From RGIG1840 sp964626795 (GTDB taxonomy: Bacteria > Bacillota_I > Bacilli_A > RF39 > UBA660), in assembly GCA_964626795.1 (NCBI GenBank), contig CAZVIQ010000005.1, positions 1 to 30,303 of the forward strand: a stretch of 30,303 bases of DNA, in the 5' to 3' direction. A model generated the notes under the pieces. The model was not told the origin of the DNA and searched no databases. It worked only from the letters and a program-made list of their open reading frames with translations. Position numbers and translations under genes: made by a program. Position 1 is the stretch's first letter. The number at the start of each line of letters is the position of its first letter. Positions 16,051 to 22,102 of the stretch are shown here, one piece after another.

Positions 16051-16127
16051 GGCGATGTAGCTCAGTTGGCTAGAGCAACCGGTTCATACCCGGTAGGTCG
16101 AGAGTTCGAATCTCCCCGTCGCTACCA
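16051..16127 (+). tRNA. tRNA-Met (CAT), elongator type
   Basis: A 77-base cloverleaf with encoded CCA. Acceptor GGCGATG/CGTCGCT (with G-T wobbles), D arm GCTC/GAGC, anticodon stem ACCGG/CCGGT with loop TTCATAC, variable AGGTC, T loop TTCGAAT. The initiator marks (unpaired position 1-72 and three G-C pairs below the anticodon loop) are absent. The whole strongly resembles Bacillus elongator tRNA-Met; tRNA-Ile2 (lysidine) is the alternative. The T stem has one A-C mismatch. Confidence 0.95.
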
Positions 16128-16138
16128 TAAATAGTGTG

Positions 16139-16165
16139 AAACTTACAAAATTGTAAGTTTTTTTT
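16139..16165 (+). terminator. Terminator after tRNA-Met
   Basis: A 10-bp perfect stem AAACTTACAA/TTGTAAGTTT with an AA loop is followed by a T run. The remaining bases to 16270 are AT-rich with a GAGGCA direct repeat (16171 and 16183) of no clear meaning. Confidence 0.9.
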
Positions 16166-16269
16166 CTACAGAGGCACCTTTTGAGGCAACTTTTTAAATA
16201 AAAATTTTTGTTTATTATAAATAAAAATATGTATTATAATAAGTAGCAATATATAAATTAGGTGGTTTT

Positions 16270-16889
16270 ATGAGTAAATTATCAAATACATTAACGATGT
16301 TAGAACTATTAAATAATAATAGAAAATATTCAGTTAAAGAACTTTCTGAAATTTTAGAAGTGACAGATAGAATGGTTAGAATATATAAACAAGATTTAGA
16401 AAAAGCCGGAATTTATATAGATACGATTAAAAAGGTCCATATGGAGGATATATTTTAAGTCATAATATTTTATTACCTCAAAGAGGCTTTAGTAAATATG
16501 ATATTCTGCTATTAAATACTTCATATGAATTCTTAAAACAAAATAATGAATTTTTATTTAATAAAGAATATATAGAATTAGTTGATAAAGTCGATGGAAT
16601 ATATAAAAGTACTAAAAAGAAATCAGTAAATAATATTTTAAAAGAAAATGATAATAAAGGTAAGTATAATATATTATCAAAAGCTATTAAAGAAAAGAAA
16701 AAAGTCTGGATTAATTTTCTTTCATTAGATAAAGACGCTAAGGAAAGAGTAATTCATCCATGCAATTTATTTTTATATAATGATGATTGGTATGTTTCTG
16801 CTTTTTGTGAATTACGTGGAGAAATAAGACATTTTTCATTACCTAGGATAATTGAAATAAAGTTATTAGAAGAAAGTTATAAAAATTAA
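16270..16889 (+). pseudogene. WYL-domain transcriptional regulator, frameshifted
   Basis: The first frame (16270-16458) encodes an HTH_11 domain (SVKELSEILEVTDRMVRIYKQDLEKAGIYI) and stops early. From about 16437 a -1-shifted frame runs open to TAA 16887-16889. It begins PYGGYILSHNILLPQRG, the normal continuation of such regulators after the wing, and ends with a WYL-type C-domain (RVIHPCNLFLYNDDWYVSAFC, then FSLPRI). Restoring one G in AAAAAGG (16430-16435) would rejoin them into a protein of about 206 residues. Either a true single-base deletion or an assembly error at a homopolymer. AGGTGG precedes the ATG. WYL proteins sense ligands or nucleic acid and often regulate defence or stress genes; two such candidates follow. 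Confidence 0.85.
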
Positions 16890-16947
16890 AGTAAAGACCA
16901 TATATTTCCTCTTATACTGCTAGAATTAGCATTAAGGAGGAATTTTT

Positions 16948-17907
16948 ATGGAAAAAAAAGTATGTGAAAGAACAAAAGGAAATTTTGAAATGTTGCCTAA
17001 AAGGCAATTTTATCTAGAAGCAAAAAATCTTGAAATATTGGAAGAATTAAAAGAGGCTTGTTTATGTATTGGTTCAGGTGGAAGTTCAGCTGCTGGATAT
17101 TATGCCAGTAAAGTATTGGAAAGTACTAATGGCATAATAAGTGAGTTTATGTATCCGCGTGATGTTTTATATAAAAAAAGCTTATTATTATTTAAAAATA
17201 TTTTATCAATTATTTATTCAAATAATAATCATGGTATTAATGAAGCATTAAAATATGCTCGTAATCAGGGACTTAATACTTATATTGTGACTGCTAATTC
17301 TGAATGTGATTCAAACAGTAAGTTAATTACTTATACTGATTCATTTGAAAGAGAACATAGTTTTATCTCATTGGCTTCAACTTTTGAACCTATGGAAGTA
17401 ATGTTTAGATACTATTTTGGGAGGTTCGCTGATGAAGTTGTTGAAGAAATATATGCGAAAGCTTTAGAACAGAAAATAGATTTAAACTTTAATGAAATGC
17501 TTCCGATTGAAATAATGAGTGGAGATAATACCTATACTGCAGCTAAAATATTAAATTCCACTATAGTTGAAGCTGGTTTAGGAATACCTGTAGTACATGA
17601 AAAAGATAATTATAGACATGGATGCTCTACTTTAGCTCATCATTTCAAACAAAATATTTTGATTTATTTGTTAAACGGAGATAAAACTGAATTGGATAAT
17701 ATACTTTTAAACGAAGTCTCTAGTTCATATAGACAAGTAATATTATTAGAAAGTAATATTAACGATAAGTTAGCTGGTGAATTTGATCTTGCTATTAAAT
17801 CAATGTCCTTATGTAAATTAATAACAGAATCACAAAATAAAGGATTATCAAAAGTTGATTATAATCCGATAGTAAAAAAACTTTATAAATATAATGGAGG
17901 AATGTAA
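16948..17907 (+). CDS. SIS-domain (sugar isomerase-like) protein
   Basis: A 319-residue cytosolic protein with two SIS lobes, resembling the isomerase half of GlmS or FrlB-type deglycases. Lobe 1 has the phosphosugar loop CIGSGGSSAAGYYASKVL (about 38-55). Lobe 2 starts near MSGDNTYTAAKIL and has HGCSTLAHH (about 227-235), like the HGP segment of GlmS relatives. The second-loop S-x-S/T-G motif of canonical enzymes is replaced by YSNNNHGINEA, so substrate handling may differ. TAAGGAGG precedes the ATG. It is followed two bases later by the Ham1-type gene, whose Shine-Dalgarno is inside this gene, so the two are translated as a pair. The substrate is unknown. Confidence 0.75.
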   Translation: MEKKVCERTKGNFEMLPKRQFYLEAKNLEILEELKEACLCIGSGGSSAAGYYASKVLESTNGIISEFMYPRDVLYKKSLLLFKNILSIIYSNNNHGINEALKYARNQGLNTYIVTANSECDSNSKLITYTDSFEREHSFISLASTFEPMEVMFRYYFGRFADEVVEEIYAKALEQKIDLNFNEMLPIEIMSGDNTYTAAKILNSTIVEAGLGIPVVHEKDNYRHGCSTLAHHFKQNILIYLLNGDKTELDNILLNEVSSSYRQVILLESNINDKLAGEFDLAIKSMSLCKLITESQNKGLSKVDYNPIVKKLYKYNGGM

Positions 17908-17909
17908 AA

Positions 17910-18509
17910 ATGAAAAAAATATTTTTTGTAACAAGTAATGAAGGAAAAGTAAAAACAGCACAAAAGTACTTAGATAGTTTAGAACTTGAATATTTTAAAT
18001 ATGATTTACTTGAACCTAGAAGTGAATCACTTGAAGAGATTGCTAAGTATAAAGTAATGCAGGCTTATGATCAAGTTAAAAGTGAATGTATAGCTTTAGA
18101 CAGTGGATTTTATATTGAAAGTTTAAATGGCTGGCCTGGTACTTTTGTTAATTTTAATTTAGATAAACTTGGTTTAGAAGGAATAATAAAATTAATGGAA
18201 GGAGTAAAAGATAGAAGAGCATATTTTAAAGAATGTTTGGCATATTTTGATGGAAAGGAAATTAAATATTTTTATGGAATGAGCAAAGGAAATATTGCAT
18301 TTAATATAAATGATAATGTTAATCCTGAACAGTGGTCCAGTTTATGGAGAATATTTATTCCTAATAATTGCGTAAAAACATTATCGGAAATGAGTCAGAA
18401 AGAAAGAGAAACTGTAAAAGATGGACATACCACTTCTTTTAAAGAATTTAACAATTATATAAAAAAAGAAATTAAAGGTAAAAAAAATAAAAATACTTTT
18501 GAAGAATAA
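17910..18509 (+). CDS. Ham1/RdgB-like nucleoside triphosphate pyrophosphatase, divergent
   Basis: A 199-residue protein of the ITPase/XTPase fold, which cleaves non-canonical NTPs to NMP and pyrophosphate. It keeps the N-terminal VTSNEGKVKTAQKYL (nucleotide-binding T/S-N-x-x-K), the acidic ALDSGFYIESLNGWPGTF and the R-x-A-x-F block RRAYFKECLAYFDG. The C-terminal half is unusual. Canonical FGYDPIF-P becomes WSSLWRIFIP, and the final SHR becomes a DGHTT stretch. Substrate range may therefore not be ITP/XTP. It is coupled to the SIS gene and ends at a terminator, so the two genes form a transcription unit downstream of the WYL gene. Confidence 0.78.
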   Translation: MKKIFFVTSNEGKVKTAQKYLDSLELEYFKYDLLEPRSESLEEIAKYKVMQAYDQVKSECIALDSGFYIESLNGWPGTFVNFNLDKLGLEGIIKLMEGVKDRRAYFKECLAYFDGKEIKYFYGMSKGNIAFNINDNVNPEQWSSLWRIFIPNNCVKTLSEMSQKERETVKDGHTTSFKEFNNYIKKEIKGKKNKNTFEE

Positions 18510-18512
18510 ATT

Positions 18513-18533
18513 AAGTGAGTGTTCGCTTTTTTT
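18513..18533 (+). terminator. Terminator after Ham1-like gene
   Basis: A 6-bp stem AAGTGA/TCGCTT (one T-G pair) with a GTGT loop, then a T run. Confidence 0.6.
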
Positions 18534-18570
18534 CTGCTTTTCTTTTTGATATACTATTATTGGTGTTGTT

Positions 18571-19332
18571 ATGGAAATAATAAAATTTAAAAAATTAAAT
18601 GCAGGTAAATATAAATTAATAACTGATAGCAGTGAAATAATTTTATATGAAGATGTTATTATTAAATATAATTTACTTTGTAAAAAAGATATAGATTTAG
18701 AACTATTGGAAAAACTATTGAAAGAAAACGAGTATTATGAAGTATATAATCTTTCAATTAAATATATAGAAATTAAAATGAGAAGTAAATCTGAAATTAT
18801 AAAGTATTTGGAAAAAAAGAATTTTGATGGAAAAACAATTAATGAGGTTGCCCTAAAATTAGAAAACATAGGACTTTTAAATGATAAGAGTTATATAAAA
18901 GCATTTGTTAATGATAAAATAAACTTATCCAGTATGGGTCCTTTGAAAATAAAAGAGGAACTTATAAAAAATAAAATTTCAGAAGAAGATATTAATGATT
19001 ATTTAAAAGAGTTTGATAATGATATATGGATAGGTAAGATTAATAAAATAATTGATAAAAAAGTTAAACTTAATAAAAACAAATCTTTATTTTTACTTAA
19101 GAAGAGTATATATACTAATCTTTTGTTTTTAGGTTACCCTACTGAATTAATAATAGAATGTATTAATAATGTAAAAAATGATGAAAAAGATATATTAAAA
19201 AAAGAATATGAAAAATCTTATAAGAAATTAAGTAAAAAATATAAAGATGAAAAATTAAAATATATGATTAAAGCAGATTTAATAAAAAAAGGTTTTAGCT
19301 ATGAAAACTTTGGGGAGATATGTGATGAATAG
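18571..19332 (+). CDS. recX: Regulatory protein RecX
   Basis: RecX binds RecA filaments and modulates their activity. The 253-residue protein has the three-helix tandem repeats of the family: YEVYNLSIKYIEIKMRSKSEIIKYL, then LENIGLLNDKSYIKAFVNDKI and SSMGPLKIKEELIKNKISEEDI, with further weak repeats and a Lys-rich tail. Length is like Bacillus RecX. A TG-extended TATACT (18550-18555) just upstream may be its promoter, and TTGGTG is a modest Shine-Dalgarno. It overlaps the next gene by 8 bases. Confidence 0.9.
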   Translation: MEIIKFKKLNAGKYKLITDSSEIILYEDVIIKYNLLCKKDIDLELLEKLLKENEYYEVYNLSIKYIEIKMRSKSEIIKYLEKKNFDGKTINEVALKLENIGLLNDKSYIKAFVNDKINLSSMGPLKIKEELIKNKISEEDINDYLKEFDNDIWIGKINKIIDKKVKLNKNKSLFLLKKSIYTNLLFLGYPTELIIECINNVKNDEKDILKKEYEKSYKKLSKKYKDEKLKYMIKADLIKKGFSYENFGEICDE

Positions 19333-19948
19333 TTTAATTCTAGTAAATAAGGAAAATACTTTACCAAAAGATTATATTCCAGAAGGACTTGTAGAAATTA
19401 AAGATGATATAGATAGAAGACATGATATATTTGAATCATTTAATCAAGAATTTAAAGTAAAAATAGTTGATTTTGTCTTTGAGTCATTTCTTGAAATGCA
19501 GGTTGATGCTTTTAAATCAGGATATAAGATTATAGTTGATACTGCGTATAGGTCATATGAATACCAGGAAAAAGTTAATTATTTAGAAAAAATAGGTGAA
19601 GAAGCTTATACTTTTGTAGCACCTCCTGGAAGTTCAGAACATCAGACAGGATTATGTTTTGATGTTGCTCTTATAGTAAATGGCAACTATTGCGATGATT
19701 TTGATGATAGTGCTCCGGAAATAAAATGGCTTATTGACAACTCATATAAATATGGGTTTATATTAAGATACCCTAAAGATAAAATAGATATTACAGGATA
19801 TAAATATGAGCCTTGGCATTATAGATATGTTGGAAAAGAAGAGGCACTTTATATGAAAGAAAATAATCTCACTTTAGAAGAATATAAAAATAAAAACACT
19901 TCATTGAAGTGTTTTATAAACTATTGTTTTCCTAATTTAGTAAGGTAA
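19325..19948 (+). CDS. LdcB/VanY-like D-alanyl-D-alanine carboxypeptidase family protein
   Basis: A zinc peptidase of the VanY/LdcB family (M15B), which trims D-Ala from peptidoglycan stem peptides. The zinc ligands appear in SSEHQTGLCFDV (His106, Asp113) and EPWHYRYVG (Glu162, His165), with AYRSYEYQ upstream as in the family. The 207-residue form begins at ATG 19325, chosen because GGGGAG (19311-19316) is spaced for it; an in-frame ATG at 19301 lies further into recX. Unlike most relatives it has no signal peptide or membrane anchor in either form. The last codons run through a terminator hairpin and overlap the convergent prsA gene by 28 bases. Confidence 0.85.
   Translation: MNSLILVNKENTLPKDYIPEGLVEIKDDIDRRHDIFESFNQEFKVKIVDFVFESFLEMQVDAFKSGYKIIVDTAYRSYEYQEKVNYLEKIGEEAYTFVAPPGSSEHQTGLCFDVALIVNGNYCDDFDDSAPEIKWLIDNSYKYGFILRYPKDKIDITGYKYEPWHYRYVGKEEALYMKENNLTLEEYKNKNTSLKCFINYCFPNLVR
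19894..19916. terminator. Hairpin terminator inside the LdcB-like gene end
   Basis: A 9-bp perfect stem AAACACTTC/GAAGTGTTT with an ATT loop has a short T run on the right and an A run on the left. It could stop both convergent transcripts although it is still in the coding sequence. Confidence 0.55.
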
Positions 19949-20898
19949 TCTTCATAGCTACCTTTTAAATCAGAATCGACAATATTCATTTTATACTTTT
20001 CTCTTAAGTTTTGCATAGCTTCTAAATATATAGAACTTGAATTTGCTTCCAGTAACTCTTTTGAAATAGTTTCTATTATACCTTCTTTAGCATCTTTTAA
20101 GCTTGGTTTGTCTTTTTGTTCTGTTTTATAAATAATATGATATCCATATGCAGATTTTACAGGAGTTTTAGAGTATTTACCAACTTCTAGTTCCACTGCA
20201 GCATCTTCAAACGCTTCATCCATTTCACCTCTGTTGAAGTAATCTAGTTCTCCGCCATTTACAGCACTTGCAGAATCTTTTGAATTATTTTTAGCAAGTT
20301 CTTTAAAATCAGCGCCATTATCTAATTCTTTTATTAAATCTTCTGCTTTTTTCTTGGCAGCTTCTTCAGCAGTTGTTTTTTCTTCATCAGTTGCATTTTG
20401 TGCAGCGTCAGAAGTAATTAGAATATGAAATGCCTTTATATCACCTATAGAATACTTTTCATAATAATCATCTATCTGCTTATCTGTTACTAAAGTTTTT
20501 GCATAATCTTCAGTGTAAAGATTTCTTCTATAGTTTAAAGTAATATATTCTTTAAATCCTTTTTCATCTGATACCCCATAAGTACTTTTTATATAATCTA
20601 GATAATCAACACTATTTTTTTCTGCATATTCTTTCATAGAGCTTATTACTTGATTAATATAAGCTTTTTCGTTATCATCTTCTTTATATTCTTTTTCAAG
20701 TAAAGTAGTATCTATCATATCTATTAAATAATTTACACCATAAGTTTCTTTTAAAGCATCATATAAATCTTCTGCTGTTATTCCTTCAACTTTCTTATTA
20801 TCAAATGTTACTATTGCTTCCTTTCCATCAATTAATTTTGCTTTACCGCATCCTCCTAAAAACAGTAAAAATGCCAGTAAAATTATTATCTTCTTCAT
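19921..20898 (-). CDS. prsA: PrsA-like foldase lipoprotein (parvulin PPIase)
   Basis: An extracytoplasmic lipoprotein that helps fold secreted proteins. The 325-residue precursor has a lipoprotein signal ending in the lipobox LGGC (Cys17). An N-terminal chaperone helical region follows, then a parvulin domain beginning near KAFHILI (about 153). That domain has GADFKELAKNNSKDSASAVNGGELDYFNRGEM and KSAYGYHIIYKTEQ. GGAGGGA is a strong Shine-Dalgarno. A TG-extended TAGAAT (20926-20921) is a likely -10. Ends overlapping the LdcB-like gene on the other strand. Confidence 0.93.
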   Translation of the reverse strand: MKKIIILLAFLLFLGGCGKAKLIDGKEAIVTFDNKKVEGITAEDLYDALKETYGVNYLIDMIDTTLLEKEYKEDDNEKAYINQVISSMKEYAEKNSVDYLDYIKSTYGVSDEKGFKEYITLNYRRNLYTEDYAKTLVTDKQIDDYYEKYSIGDIKAFHILITSDAAQNATDEEKTTAEEAAKKKAEDLIKELDNGADFKELAKNNSKDSASAVNGGELDYFNRGEMDEAFEDAAVELEVGKYSKTPVKSAYGYHIIYKTEQKDKPSLKDAKEGIIETISKELLEANSSSIYLEAMQNLREKYKMNIVDSDLKGSYEDYLTKLGKQ

Positions 20899-21024
20899 TA
20901 TAAAATTCCCTCCAATAATAATTCTATCACAAAAATTATCTTTTTAAAACAATATAATAAGCACTCACAAATTTTTCATTTTAGCGTAAAATACATTGTA
21001 AAGATAAAAAAGGAGGAATGTTTT

Positions 21025-21123
21025 ATGAATTCAGGATGTGGATGCAATAATGGTATTTCTGGTGCCGCTTTTGCTTTAGTACTATTTATACTATTAGTAA
21101 TCATATTAGGTGCATTCATCTAA
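21025..21123 (+). CDS. YjcZ-like sporulation micropeptide 1
   Basis: A 32-residue peptide with a strong Shine-Dalgarno (AAAGGAGGA) before ATG 21025. It has a Cys/Gly-rich head (NSGCGCNNG) and one hydrophobic helix (AAFALVLFILLVIILGAFI). This head-plus-helix layout matches the YjcZ family of tiny sporulation membrane proteins in Bacilli, of unknown function. It is followed 19 bases later by a second copy of the same type. No convincing forespore or mother-cell promoter was found; two CATnnTA-like sites lie upstream without a matching -35. Confidence 0.7.
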   Translation: MNSGCGCNNGISGAAFALVLFILLVIILGAFI

Positions 21124-21142
21124 CTAAAGGAGGTGTTTAATT

Positions 21143-21268
21143 ATGTGTAATAACTGTAATACTGCCCCAACATGTGGCTGTGGTGGAGGATATGGTAACA
21201 GTTTCTTTATCATATTGATTTTATTCATCTTACTAGCAATCATATTTGGTGCATTTGTAGGATGGTAA
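21143..21268 (+). CDS. YjcZ-like sporulation micropeptide 2
   Basis: A 41-residue peptide starting at ATG 21143 after AAAGGAGGTG. Cys/Gly-rich head (MCNNCNTAPTCGCGGGYG) with four cysteines and a hydrophobic helix (FFIILILFILLAIIFGAFVGW). It shares the IIxGAF ending with the preceding peptide, so the two look like a tandem duplication that has diverged in the head. The family is YjcZ-like by layout. Confidence 0.7.
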   Translation: MCNNCNTAPTCGCGGGYGNSFFIILILFILLAIIFGAFVGW

Positions 21269-21271
21269 TTT

Positions 21272-21297
21272 AAAAGAGGAACAAATTCCCTCTTTTT
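21272..21297. terminator. Terminator after the YjcZ-like pair
   Basis: An 8-bp stem AAAAGAGG/CCTCTTTT with a 9-base loop that can partly pair, then T. It may also serve the convergent 21305 gene. Confidence 0.7.
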
Positions 21298-21304
21298 ATT
21301 TTGG

Positions 21305-21772
21305 TTAAATTTTATAAGTAAGTGGTGGTTCAAAAGAAATCGATTCTGGATAAATAGGCATATTTTTATTTAAAAGATATTCTTCTTGTGTAGCTTTTAA
21401 ATTCCCTTTTTTATCATAAAGAATTATAGAATTTTTTAAAACATTCTTGCTTTCTATATCTTCTTTTGTGTAACCACTTTTTCCTGTTACAAATAATACA
21501 TTTATTGGACATACAGTTAGTATAATTCCAGTCTTTTTTTCTAGATATTTAACATATCTCTTAAGAGCTTCACTTACAATATTGATTTTTTCTTGTGTTT
21601 CTATAAGTCCATAGTCAAATACTATGGATAAATCAACATGAATTTTTTTATTGAATTCATAAGAACAAGCATAAATACCAGATACATTTTTAACGATTGA
21701 TAGTCCAGCCACAAAATTTGCAACTAAATCATATAATAGTTCATTATCTTCATCTTGAAGTATTACTTTCAT
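21305..21772 (-). CDS. Uncharacterised protein, possible degenerate nucleotidyltransferase fold
   Basis: A 155-residue soluble protein. AGGAGGG precedes the ATG. The region VSGIYACSYEF to HVDLSIVFD (about 35-55) resembles the GS-x10-DxD core of MNT-type nucleotidyltransferases. PINVLFVTG followed by NVLKNSIILYDKKGNL resembles their third-strand region and the typical ILYD ending. The Gly-Ser pair and the paired aspartates are not preserved, so catalysis is doubtful. No HEPN partner lies next to it. Treat the fold as a hint only. Confidence 0.5.
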   Translation of the reverse strand: MKVILQDEDNELLYDLVANFVAGLSIVKNVSGIYACSYEFNKKIHVDLSIVFDYGLIETQEKINIVSEALKRYVKYLEKKTGIILTVCPINVLFVTGKSGYTKEDIESKNVLKNSIILYDKKGNLKATQEEYLLNKNMPIYPESISFEPPLTYKI

Positions 21773-21795
21773 TTAAACCCTCCTAAATTTCCTAT

Positions 21796-21824
21796 ATTCT
21801 AACATTTAAGAAGTAAGATGTAAA
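21796..21824 (-). promoter_or_regulatory. Promoter of the 21305-21772 gene
   Basis: On the minus strand TTTACA (21824-21819), 17 bases, TG-extended TAGAAT (21801-21796). It is back to back with the valS promoter. Confidence 0.55.
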
Positions 21825-21834
21825 GTCAATTTAA

Positions 21835-21863
21835 TTGACATGATTAATAAAATATTATATAAT
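21835..21863 (+). promoter_or_regulatory. Consensus promoter of the valS leader
   Basis: TTGACA (21835-21840), 17 bases, TATAAT (21858-21863): a full match to the SigA consensus. Confidence 0.85.
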
Positions 21864-21869
21864 TTAGTT

Positions 21870-22080
21870 TAGTAAAAACAAGGAACAAGAGGAGTAAAAT
21901 ATTAAGGTTTTAGTAGAGAGTTAGAAACTGGTGAAAACTAACATACCTGGATATTTGAAGTAGCTTGGGAGTTTAACTTTTGAAATAATAGTAGAAAGTT
22001 ACGGTATATGCCGTTATAGAAAGAAAGATAATTAATAAGATGGTACCGTGCATAAGCACTCTTAATGCCGTCTTTTTTTA
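21870..22080 (+). promoter_or_regulatory. T-box leader of valS
   Basis: Stem I is canonical. AGAGAG is followed by ACTGGTGAAAACTAAC (distal loop) and then GAA-GTA-GCTTGGGAG. The specifier GTA (21960-21962) is a valine codon. The T-box motif is AGATGGTACCGTG (22039-22050 region). The terminator pairs AAGATGG (22037-22043) with CCGTCTT (22068-22074), encloses a GTGC/GCAC hairpin and ends in T7. Uncharged tRNA-Val should allow readthrough. Confidence 0.93.
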
Positions 22081-22102
22081 ATTTTAGAAAGAGGTGAATT
22101 TT

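Noticed and set aside
16051..16127. tRNA as initiator tRNA-fMet
   Set aside because: It lacks the three G-C pairs at the base of the anticodon loop and the unpaired position 1-72.
16171..16190. GAGGCA direct repeat just downstream of tRNA-Met, possible attachment site
   Set aside because: Only six bases repeat, it does not copy the tRNA 3' end, and no integrase gene is present in the window.
20977..21000. SigG promoter for the YjcZ-like peptides
   Set aside because: Two CATnnTA matches exist but neither has a SigG-type -35 at the proper distance; such heptamers are common by chance here.
21124..21333. Minus-strand frame across the micropeptides
   Set aside because: Antisense to two genes with strong ribosome-binding sites; no family resemblance.
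21305..21772. MNT/HEPN toxin-antitoxin system
   Set aside because: The nucleotidyltransferase motif is degenerate and no HEPN-like partner gene is adjacent.
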